Positions 52,901 to 64,000 of a DNA stretch of 64,000 bases are shown in pieces. The DNA is from Mixophyes australis (Eukaryota > Chordata > Amphibia > Anura > Limnodynastidae). The stretch spans positions 257,501-321,500 of the forward strand of contig JAVHZZ010000071.1 in assembly GCA_036250195.1 (NCBI GenBank), read 5' to 3'. The position numbers and the translations under genes are program-made. A model generated the notes under the pieces. That model was not told the DNA's origin. It searched no databases and saw only the letters and a list, made by a program, of their open reading frames with translations. Within the stretch, counting starts at the first letter, position 1. Every line of letters begins with the position of its first letter.

Positions 52901-55900
52901 TTTGGGACTGCAGAAACAGTGAACGTAGTAATATAGATTGCAGTTCCTATTTTTTGGACTGCTTCAACAGTGAAAGTAGTAATATAGATTGCAGTTCCTA
53001 TTTTTTTGGACTGCTTAAACAGTGAACGTAGTAATATAGATTGCAGTTCTTTTTTTTTGGGACTGCTTAAACAGTGAACGTAGTAATATAGATTGCAGTT
53101 CCTATTTTTTGGGACTACAGAAACAGTGAACGAAGTAATATAGATTGCAGTTCCTATTTTTTGGGACTGCAGAAACAGTGAACGTAGTAATATAGATTGC
53201 AGTTCCTATTTTTTGGACTGCTTCAACAGTGAAAGTAGTAATATAGATTGCAGTTCCTATTTTTTGGGACTACAGAAACAGTGAACGTAGTAATATAGAT
53301 TGCAGTTCCTATTTTTTGGGACTGCAGAAACAGTGAAAGTAGTAATATAGATTGCAGTTCCTATTTTTTGGGACTGCAGAAACAGTGAACGTAGTAATAT
53401 AGATTGCAGTTCCTATTTTTTGGGACTGCAGAAACAGTGAACGTAGTAATATAGATTGCAGTTCCTATTTTTTGGGACTGCAGAAACAGTGAACGTAGTA
53501 ATATAGATTGCAGTTCCTATTTTTTGGGACTGCAGAAACAGTGAACGTAGTAATATAGATTGCAGTTCCTATTTTTTGGACTGCTTCAACAGTGAAAGTA
53601 GTAATATAGATTGCAGTTCCTATTTTTTGGGACTGCAGAAACAGTGAACGTAGTAATATAGATTGCAGTTCCTATTTTTTTTGACTGCTTAAACAGTGAA
53701 CGTAGTAATATAGATTGCAGTTCTTTTTTTTTTGGACTGCTTAAACAGTGAACGTAGTAATATAGATTGCAGTTCCTATTTTTTGGGACTGCAGAAACAG
53801 TGAACGTAGTAATATAGATTGCAGTTCCTATTTTTTTGGACTGCATAAACAGTGAACGTAGTAATATAGATTGCAGTTCTTTTTTTTTTGGACTGCTTAA
53901 ACAGTGAACGTAGTAATATAGATTGCAGTTCCTATTTTTTTGGACTGCACAAACAGTGAACATAGTAATATAGATTGCAGTTCCTATTTTTTGGACTGTT
54001 TCAACAGTGAAAGTAGTAATATAGATTGCAGTTCCTATTTTTTGGGACTGCAGAAACAGTGAAAGTAGTAATATAGATTGCAGTTCCTATTTTTTGGGAC
54101 TGCAGAAACAGTGAACGTAGTAATATAGATTGCAGTTCCTATTTTTTGGACTGCTGAAACAGTGAATGTAGTAATATAGATTGCAGTTCCTATTTTTTTG
54201 GACTGCACAAACAGTGAACATAGTAATATAGATTGCAGTTCCTATTTTTTGGGACTGCAGAAACAGTGAACGTAGTAATATAGATTGCAGTTCCTATTTT
54301 TTGGACTGCTGAAACAGTGAATGTAGTAATATAGATTGCAGTTCCTATTTTTTGGGACTGCAGAAACAGTGAACGTAGTAATATAGATTGCAGTTCCTAT
54401 TTTTTGGGACTGCAGAAACAGTGAATGTAGTAATATAGATTGCAGTTCCTATTTTTTGGACTGCTTCAACAGTGAAAGTGGTAATATAGATTGCAGTTCC
54501 TATTTTTTGGGACTGCAGAAACAGTGAACGTAGTAATATAGATTGCAGTTCCTATTTTTTGGACTGCTTCAACAGTGAAAGTAGTAATATAGATTGCAGT
54601 TCCTATTTTTTTGGACTGCTTAAACAGTGAACGTAGTAATATAGATTGCAGTTCTTTTTTTTTTGGACTGCTTAAACAGTGAACGTAGTAATATAGATTG
54701 CAGTTCCTATTTTTTGGGACTACAGAAACAGTGAACGAAGTAATATAGATTGCAGTTCCTATTTTTTGGGACTGCAGAAACAGTGAACGTAGTAATATAG
54801 ATTGCAGTTCCTATTTTTTGGACTGCTTCAACAGTGAAAGTAGTAATATAGATTGCAGTTCCTATTTTTTGGGACTACAGAAACAGTGAACGTAGTAATA
54901 TAGATTGCAGTTCCTATTTTTTGGGACTACAGAAACAGTGAACGAAGTAATATAGATTGCAGTTCCTATTTTTTGGGACTGCAGAAACAGTGAACGTAGT
55001 AATATAGATTGCAGTTCCTATTTTTTGGACTGCTTCAACAGTGAAAGTAGTAATATAGATTGCAGTTCCTATTTTTTGGGACTGCAGAAACAGTGAACGT
55101 AGTAATATAGATTGCAGTTCCTATTTTTTTGGACTGCTTAAACAGTGAACGTAGTAATATAGATTGCAGTTCCTATTTTTTTGGACTGCTTAAACAGTGA
55201 ACGTAGTAATATAGATTGCAGTTCTTTTTTTTTTGGACTGCTTAAACAGTGAACGTAGTAATATAGATTGCAGTTCCTATTTTTTGGGACTGCAGAAACA
55301 GTGAACGTAGTAATATAGATTGCAGTTCCTATTTTTTGGGACTGCAGAAACAGTGAACGTAGTAATATAGATTGCAGTTCCTATTTTTTCGACTGTTTCA
55401 ACAGTGAAAGTAGTAATATAGATTGCAGTTCCTATTTTTTGGGACTGCAGAAACAGTGAACGTAGTAATATAGATTGCAGTTCCTATTTTTTGGACTGCT
55501 GAAACAGTGAATGTAGTAATATAGATTGCAGTTCCTATTTTTTTGGACTGCACAAAGAGTGAACGTAGTAATATAGATTGCAGTTCCTACTTTTTGGGAC
55601 TGCAGAAACAGTGAACGTAGTAATATAGATTGCAGTTCCTATTTTTTGGGACTGCTTCAACAGTGAACGTAGTAATATAGATTGCAGTTCCTATTTTTTG
55701 GACTGCTTTAACAGTGAAAGTAGTAATATAGATTGCAGTTCCTATTTTTTGGGACTGCAGAAACAGTGAACGTAGTAATATAGATTGCAGTTCCTATTTT
55801 TTTTGACTGCTTAAACAGTGAACGTAGTAATATAGATTGCAGTTCCTATTTTTTGGGACTGCAGAAACAGTGAACGTAGTAATATAGATTGCAGTTCCTA

Positions 55901-58900
55901 TTTTTTGGGACTGCTTCAACAGTGAACGTAGTAATATAGATTGCAGTTCCTATTTTTTGGACTGCTTCAACAGTGAAAGTAGTAATATAGATTGCAGTTC
56001 CTATTTTTTGGGACTGCAGAAACAGTGAACGTAGTAATATAGATTGCAGTTCCTATTTTTTTTGACTGCTTAAACAGTGAACGTAGTAATATAGATTGCA
56101 GTTCTTTTTTTTTTGGACTGCTTAAACAGTGAACGTAGTAATATAGATTGCAGTTCTTTTTTTTTTGGACTGCTTAAACAGTGAACGTAGTAATATAGAT
56201 TGCAGTTCCTATTTTTTGGGACTGCAGAAACAGTGAACGTAGTAATATAGATTGCAGTTCCTATTTTTTGGGACTGCAGAAACAGTGAACGTAGTAATAT
56301 AGATTGCAGTTCCTATTTTTTGGACTGCTTCAACAGTGAAAGTAGTAATATAGATTGCAGTTCCTATTTTTTGGGACTGCAGAAACAGTGAACGTAGTAA
56401 TATAGATTGCAGTTCCTATTTTTTTGGACTGCTTAAACAGTGAACGTAGTAATATAGATTGCAGTTCTTTTTTATTTGGACTGCTTAAACAGTGAACGTA
56501 GTAATATAGATTGCAGTTCCTATTTTTTGGGACTGCAGAAACAGTGAAAGTAGTAATATAGATTGCAGTTCCTATTTTTTGGGACTGCAGAAACAGTGAA
56601 CGTAGTAATATAGATTGCAGTTCCTATTTTTTTGGACTGCTTAAACAGTGAACGTAGTAATATAGATTGCAGTTCCTATTTTTTTGGACTGCTTAAACAG
56701 TGAACGTAGTAATATAGATTGCAGTTCTTTTTTTTTTGGACTGCTTAAACAGTGAACGTAGTAATATAGATTGCAGTTCCTATTTTTTGGGACTGCAGAA
56801 ACAGTGAAAGTAGTAATATAGATTGCAGTTCCTATTTTTTGGGACTGCAGAAACAGTGAACGTAGTAATATAGATTGCAATTCCTATTTTTTTGGACTGC
56901 TTAAACAGTGAACGTAGTAATATAGATTGCAGTTCTTATTTTTTTGGACTGCTTAAACAGTGAACGTAGTAATATAGATTGCAGTTCCTATTTTTTGGGA
57001 CTGCAGAAACAGTGAACGTAGTAATATAGATTGCAGTTCCTATTTTTTGGGACTGCAGAAACAGTGAACGTAGTAATATAGATTGCAGTTCCTATTTTTT
57101 GGACTGTTTCAACAGTGAAAGTAGTAATATAGATTGCAGTTCCTATTTTTTGGGACTGCAGAAACAGTGAAAGTAGTAATATAGATTGCAGTTCCTATTT
57201 TTTGGGACTGCAGAAACAGTGAACGTAGTAATATAGATTGCAGTTCCTATTTTTTGGACTGCTGAAACAGTGAATGTAGTAATATAGATTGCAGTTCCTA
57301 TTTTTTTGGACTGCACAAACAGTGAACAGAGTAATATAGATTGCAGTTCCTATTTTTTTGGACTGCAGAAACAGTGAACGTAGTAATATAGATTGCAGTT
57401 CCTATTTTTTGGACTGCTGAAACAGTGAATGTAGTAATATAGATTGCAGTTCCTATTTTTTGGGACTGCAGAAACAGTGAACGTAGTAATATAGATTGCA
57501 GTTCCTATTTTTTGGGACTGCAGAAACAGTGAACGTAGTAATATAGATTGCAGTTCCTATTTTTTGGACTGCTTCAACAGTGAAAGTAGTAATATAGATT
57601 GCAGTTCCTATTTTTTGGGACTGCAGAAACAGTGAACGTAGTAATATAGATTGCAGTTCCTATTTTTTTGGACTGCTTAAACAGTGAACGTAGTAATATA
57701 GATTGCAGTTCTTTTTTTTTTTGGACTGCTTAAACAGTGAACGTAGTAATATAGATTGCAGTTCTTTTTTTTTTGGACTGCTTAAACAGTGAACGTAGTA
57801 ATATAGATTGCAGTTCCTATTTTTTGGGACTGCAGAAACAGTGAAAGTAGTAATATAGATTGCAGTTCCTATTTTTTGGGACTGCAGAAACAGTGAAAGT
57901 AGTAATATAGATTGCAGTTCCTATTTTTTGGGACTGCAGAAACAGTGAACGTAGTAATATAGATTGCAGTTCTTTTTTTTTTGGACTGCTTAAACAGTGA
58001 ACGTAGTAATATAGATTGCAGTTCCTATTTTTTGGGACTGCAGAAACAGTGAACGTAGTAATATAAATTGCAGTTCCTATTTTTTGGGACGGCAGAAACA
58101 GTGAACGTAGTAATATAGATTGCAGTTCCTATTTTTTGGACTGCTTCAACAGTGAAAGTAGTAATATAGATTGCAGTTCCTATTTTTTGGGACTGCAGAA
58201 ACAGTGAACGTAGTAATATAGATTGCAGTTCCTATTTTTTGGGACTGCTTAAACAGTGAACGTAGTAATATAGATTGCAGTTCTTTTTTTTTTGGACTGC
58301 TTAAACAGTGAACGTAGTAATATAGATTGCAGTTCCTATTTTTTGGGACTGCAGAAACAGTGAAAGTAGTAATATAGATTGCAGTTCCTATTTTTTGGGA
58401 CTGCAGAAACAGTGAACGTAGTAATATAGATTGCAGTTCCTATTTTTTTGGACTGCTTAAACAGTGAACGTAGTAATATAGATTGCAGTTCTTTTTTTTT
58501 TGGACTGCTTAAACAGTGAACGTAGTAATATAGATTGCAGTTCCTATTTTTTGGGACTGCAGAAACAGTGAACGTAGTAATATAGATTGCAGTTCCTATT
58601 TTTTGGGACTGCAGAAACAGTGAACGTAGTAATATAGATTGCAGTTCCTATTTTTTGGACTGTTTCAACAGTGAAAGTAGTAATATAGATTGCAGTTCCT
58701 ATTTTTTGGGACTGCAGAAACAGTGAAAGTAGTAATATAGATTGCAGTTCCTATTTTTTGGGACTGCAGAAACAGTGAACGTAGTAATATAGATTGCAGT
58801 TCCTATTTTTTGGACTGCTGAAACAGTGAATGTAGTAATATAGATTGCAGTTCCTATTTTTTTGGACTGCACAAACAGTGAACGTAGTAATATAGATTGC

Positions 58901-61900
58901 AGTTCCTATTTTTTGGGACTGCAGAAACAGTGAACGTAGTAATATAGATTGCAGTTCCTATTTTTTGGACTGCTGAAACAGTGAATGTAGTAATATAGAT
59001 TGCAGTTCCTATTTTTTGTGACTGCAGAAACAGTGAACGTAGTAATATAGATTGCAGTTCCTATTTTTGGGACTGCAGAAACAGTGAACGTAGTAATATA
59101 GATTGCAGTTCCTATTTTTTGGACTGCTTCAACAGTGAAAGTAGTAATATAGATTGCAGTTCCTATTTTTTGGGACTGCAGAAACAGTGAACGTAGTAAT
59201 ATAGATTGCAGTTCTTTTTTTTTTTTGGACTGCTTAAACAGTGAACGTAGTAATATAGATTGCAGTTCCTATTTTTTGGACTGCTTAAACAGTGAACGTA
59301 GTAATATAGATTGCAGTTCCTATTTTTTGGGACTGCAGAAACAGTGAACGTAGTAATATAGATTGCAGTTCCTATTTTTTGGGACTGCAGAAACAGTGAA
59401 CGTAGTAATATAGATTGCAGTTCCTATTTTTTGGACTGCTTCAACAGTGAAAGTAGTAATATAGATTGCAGTTCCTATTTTTTGGGACTGCAGAAACAGT
59501 GAACGTAGTAATATAGATTGCAGTTCCTATTTTTTTGGACTGCTTAAACAGTGAACGTAGTAATATAGATTGCAGTTCTTTTTTTTTTTGGACTGCTTAA
59601 ACAGTGAACGTAGTAATATAGATTGCAGTTCCTATTTTTTGGGACTGCTGAAACAGTGAACGTAGTAATATAGATTGCAGTTCCTATTTTTTGGGACTGC
59701 AGAAACAGTGAAAGTAGTAATATAGATTGCAGTTCCTATTTTTTGGGACTGCAGAAACAGTGAATGTAGTAATATAGATTGCAGTTCCTATTTTTTTGGA
59801 CTGCTTAAACAGTGAACGTAGTAATATAGATTGCAGTTCTTTTTTTTTTGGACTGCTTAAACAGTGAACGAAGTAATATAGATTGCAGTTCCTATTTTTT
59901 GGGACTGCAGAAACAGTGAACGTAGTAATATAGATTGCAGTTCCTATTTTTTGGGACTGCAGAAACAGTGAACGTAGTAATATAGATTGCAGTTCCTATT
60001 TTTTGGACTGTTTCAACAGTGAAAGTAGTAATATAGATTGCAGTTCCTATTTTTTGGGACTGCAGAAACAGTGAAAGTAGTAATATAGATTGCAGTTCCT
60101 ATTTTTTGGACTGCTGAAACAGTGAATGTAGTAATATAGATTGCAGTTCCTATTTTTTTGGACTGCACAAACAGTGAACATAGTAATATAGATTGCAGTT
60201 CCTATTTTTTGTGACTGCAGAAACAGTGAAAGTAGTAATATAGATTGCAGTTCCTATTTTTTGGGACTGCAGAAACAGTGAACGTAGTAATATAGATTGC
60301 AGTTCCTATTTTTTGGACTGCTGAAACAGTGAATGTAGTAATATAGATTGCAGTTCCTATTTTTTTAGACTGCACAAACAATGAACGTAGTAATATAGAT
60401 TGCAGTTCCTATTTTTTGGGACTGCGGAATAGTGAACGTAGTAATATAGATTGCAGTTCCTATTTTTTGACCTGCTGAAACAGTGAATGTAGTAATATAG
60501 ATTGCAGTTCCTATTTTTTGGGACTGCAGAAACAGTGAACGTAGTAATATAGATTGCAGTTCCTATTTTTTGGACTGTTTCAACAGTGAAAGTAGTAATA
60601 TAGATTGCAGTTCCTATTTTTTGGGACTGCAGAAACAGTGAAAGTAGTAATATAGATTGCAGTTCCTATTTTTTGGACTGCTGAAACAGTGAATGTAGTA
60701 ATATAGATTGCAGTTCCTATTTTTTTGGACTGCCTAAACAGTGAACGTAGTAATATAGATTGCAGTTCCTATTTTTTGGGACTGCAGAAACAGTGAAAGT
60801 AGTAATATAGATTGCAGTTCCTATTTTTTGGGACTGCAGAAACAGTGAACGTAGTAATATAGATTGCAGTTCCTATTTTTTGGACTGCTGAAACAGTGAA
60901 TGTAGTAATATAGATTGCAGTTCCTATTTTTTTGGACTGCACAAACAGTGAACGTAGTAATATAGATTGCAGTTCCTATTTTTTGGGACTGCAGAAACAG
61001 TGAACGTAGTAATATAGATTGCAGTTCCTATTTTTTGGACTGCTGAAACAGTGAATGTAGTAATATAGATTGCAGTTCCTATTTTTTGGGACTGCAGAAA
61101 CAGTGAACGTAGTAATATAGATTGCAGTTCCTATTTTTTGGGACTGCAGAAACAGTGAACGTAGTAATATAGATTGCAGTTCCTATTTTTTGGACTGCTT
61201 CAACAGTGAAAGTAGTAATATAGATTGCAGTTCCTATTTTTTGGGACTGCAGAAACAGTGAACGTAGTAATATAGATTGCAGTTCCTATTTTTTGGGACT
61301 GCAGAAACAGTGAACGTAGTAATATAGATTGCAGTTCCTATTTTTTGGGACTGCAGAAACAGTGAACTTAGTAATATAGATTGCAGCTCCTATTTTTTGG
61401 GACTGCAGAAACAGTGAACGTAGTAATATAGATTGCAGTTCCTATTTTTTGGACTGCTTCAACAGTGAAAGTAGTAATATAGATTGCAGTTCCTATTTTT
61501 TGGGACTGCAGAAACAGTGAACGTAGTAATATAGATTGCAGTTCCTATTTTTTTTGACTGCTTAAACAGTGAACGTAGTAATATAGATTGCAGTTCCTAT
61601 TTTTTTGGACTGCTTAAACAGTGAACGTAGTAATATAGATTGCAGTTCTTTTTTTTTTGGACTGCTTACTGCTTAAACAGTGAACGTAGTAATATAGATT
61701 GCAGTTCCTATTTTTTGGGACTGCAGAAACAGTGAACGTAGTAATATAGATTGCAGTTCCTATTTTTTGGGACTGCAGAAACAGTGAACGTAGTAATATA
61801 GATTGCAGTTCCTATTTTTTGGACTGTTTCAACAGTGAAAGTAGTAATATAGATTGCAGTTCCTATTTTTTGGGACTGCAGAAACAGTGAACGAAGTAAT

Positions 61901-64000
61901 ATAGATTGCAGTTCCTATTTTTTGGGACTGCAGAAACAGTGAACGTAGTAATATAGATTGCAGTTCCTATTTTTTGGGACTGCAGAAACAGTGAACGTAG
62001 TAATATAGATTGCAGTTCCTATTTTTTGGACTGTTTCAACAGTGAAAGTAGTAATATAGATTGCAGTTCCTATTTTTTGGGACTGCAGAAACAGTGAAAG
62101 TAGTAATATAGATTGCAGTTCCTATTTTTTGGACTGCTGAAACAGTGAATGTAGTAATATAGATTGCAGTTCCTATTTTTTTGGACTGCACAAACAGTGA
62201 ACGTAGTAATATAGATTGCAGTTCCTATTTTTTGTGACTGCAGAAACAGTGAAAGTAGTAATATAGATTGCAGTTCCTATTTTTTGGGACTGCAGAAACA
62301 GTGAACGTAGTAATATAGATTGCAGTTCCTATTTTTTGGACTGCTGAAACAGTGAATGTAGTAATATAGATTGCAGTTCCTATTTTTTTAGACTGCACAA
62401 ACAATGAACGTAGTAATATAGATTGCAGTTCCTATTTTTTGGGACTGCAGAAACAGTGAACGTAGTAATATAGATTGCAGTTCCTATTTTTTGGACTGCT
62501 GAAACAGTGAATGTAGTAATATAGATTGCAGTTCCTATTTTTTGGGACTGCAGAAACAGTGAACGTAGTAATATAGATTGCAGTTCCTATTTTTTGGACT
62601 GTTTCAACAGTGAAAGTAGTAATATAGATTGCAGTTCCTATTTTTTGGGACTGCAGAAACAGTGAAAGTAGTAATATAGATTGCAGTTCCTATTTTTTGG
62701 ACTGCTGAAACAGTGAATGTAGTAATATAGATTGCAGTTCCTATTTTTTTGGACTGCCTAAACAGTGAACGTAGTAATATAGATTGCAGTTCCTATTTTT
62801 TGGGACTGCAGAAACAGTGAAAGTAGTAATATAGATTGCAGTTCCTATTTTTTGGGACTGCAGAAACAGTGAACGTAGTAATATAGATTGCAGTTCCTAT
62901 TTTTTGGACTGCTGAAACAGTGAATGTAGTAATATAGATTGCAGTTCCTATTTTTTTGGACTGCACAAACAGTGAACGTAGTAATATAGATTGCAGTTCC
63001 TATTTTTTGGGACTGCAGAAACAGTGAACGTAGTAATATAGATTGCAGTTCCTATTTTTTGGACTGCTGAAACAGTGAATGTAGTAATATAGATTGCAGT
63101 TCCTATTTTTTGGGACTGCAGAAACAGTGAACGTAGTAATATAGATTGCAGTTCCTATTTTTTGGGACTGCAGAAACAGTGAACGTAGTAATATAGATTG
63201 CAGTTCCTATTTTTTGGACTGCTTCAACAGTGAAAGTAGTAATATAGATTGCAGTTCCTATTTTTTGGGACTGCAGAAACAGTGAACGTAGTAATATAGA
63301 TTGCAGTTCCTATTTTTTGGGACTGCAGAAACAGTGAACGTAGTAATATAGATTGCAGTTCCTATTTTTTGGGACTGCAGAAACAGTGAACGTAGTAATA
63401 TAGATTGCAGTTCCTATTTTTTGGGACTGCAGAAACAGTGAACGTAGTAATATAGATTGCAGTTCCTATTTTTTGGACTGCTTCAACAGTGAAAGTAGTA
63501 ATATAGATTGCAGTTCCTATTTTTTGGGACTGCAGAAACAGTGAACGTAGTAATATAGATTGCAGTTCCTATTTTTTTTGACTGCTTAAACAGTGAACGT
63601 AGTAATATAGATTGCAGTTCCTATTTTTTTGGACTGCTTAAACAGTGAACGTAGTAATATAGATTGCAGTTCTTTTTTTTTTGGACTGCTTACTGCTTAA
63701 ACAGTGAACGTAGTAATATAGATTGCAGTTCCTATTTTTTGGGACTGCAGAAACAGTGAACGTAGTAATATAGATTGCAGTTCCTATTTTTTGGGACTGC
63801 AGAAACAGTGAACGTAGTAATATAGATTGCAGTTCCTATTTTTTGGACTGTTTCAACAGTGAAAGTAGTAATATAGATTGCAGTTCCTATTTTTTGGGAC
63901 TGCAGAAACAGTGAAAGTAGTAATATAGATTGCAGTTCCTATTTTTTGGGACTGCAGAAACAGTGAACGTAGTAATATAGATTGCAGTTCCTATTTTTTG
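46989..64000. repeat. 52-bp satellite array, about 327 units to the window end
   Basis: The common unit is ACTGCAGAAACAGTGAACGT, AGTAATATAGATTGCAGTTC, CTATTTTTTGGG (52 bp; 50-60 with indels). The core AGTAATATAGATTGCAGTTC is nearly invariant, while the rest falls into a few subtypes: GCAGAAACAG, GCTTAAACAG, GCTGAAACAGTGAATG, GCTTCAACAGTGAAAG, GCACAAACAGTGAACAT, and a T-run type. Subtypes recur in the same order, giving higher-order repeats: 51308-51685 equals 53586-53963 (2278 bp apart), and rare variants repeat at 2023-2024 bp beyond 60 kb. It runs off the window. Minus-strand frames such as MFTVCAVQKNRNCNLYYYVH are by-products. Confidence 0.98.

Noticed and set aside
49841..56880. Minus-strand open frames in the satellite (MFTVCAVQKNRNCNLYYYVH type)
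   Set aside because: They follow from the 52-bp period (three units equal 52 codons) and exist only where indels happen to spare the frame. There is no start context, splice signal or independent conservation.
46989..64000. Possible CRISPR-like array
   Set aside because: The units are contiguous 52-bp tandem repeats with no unique spacers, in a eukaryotic context.

Overview
The window looks like nuclear DNA of a vertebrate, most likely an anuran amphibian (inference). The grounds are split genes with clear splice sites, a KRAB-like plus C2H2 zinc-finger gene of the type abundant in frogs, a V-SINE-like tRNA-derived SINE, and a dense mixture of Ty3/gypsy, Ngaro/DIRS-like, L1/Tx1-like and hAT elements, MITEs, minisatellites and a long satellite array. 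No bacterial-type operon, CRISPR array, rRNA gene or clear tRNA gene was seen.

Left part (1-17.2 kb): a decayed zinc-finger pseudogene (minus strand, about 0.6-1.1 kb), a MITE, and a decayed SCAN-like gag of a Gmr1-type Ty3/gypsy element (4.7-6.5 kb) split by a probable solo LTR. A diverged GT/AT-rich tandem repeat follows. Next are two minus-strand copies of the end of a Ngaro-like element (tyrosine recombinase plus an SGNH-hydrolase-like ORF), then a Ngaro-like reverse-transcriptase fragment. That fragment is interrupted by a complete, young chromodomain Ty3/gypsy element (11409-16932). This element has 643-bp LTRs with 5 differences, a 5-bp target duplication, an intact gag and an intact pol. 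It also carries a textbook -1 frameshift cassette, a self-priming type primer site and two RFX-like palindromes in each LTR.

Middle part (17.9-28.6 kb): the best candidate for something undescribed. Eleven consecutive splice-consistent exons can be assembled on the minus strand into a gene for about 303 residues. Its core is five tandemly duplicated symmetric exons of 57-60 nt, each adding one 19-20-residue Pro/Ser-rich repeat. Upstream, a probable promoter and 5' untranslated exon are duplicated in tandem (27.3-27.7 and 28.2-28.6 kb). These copies share a 16-bp element with the promoter region of the zinc-finger gene, which points the other way.

Right-middle part (32.9-43.7 kb): a 34-bp minisatellite, then the promoter and first exon of a plus-strand KRAB-like zinc-finger gene. 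Its first intron holds an L1/Tx1-like fragment and a 28-bp minisatellite. Its coding exons (38067-43652) are interrupted by a 2.7-kb block of LINE, unidentified repeat and SINE sequence lying between two exons. The finger array has ten canonical fingers and decayed ends.

Right end (45.0-64.0 kb): a hAT-type transposase gene on the minus strand with one in-frame stop. Directly abutting its 5' end is a satellite of about 52 bp per unit that fills the last 17 kb (about 327 units) and shows higher-order repeats of about 2.28 kb and 2.02 kb. Coordinates of exons and element ends are read from the sequence; family names rest on recognised motifs, without any database search.
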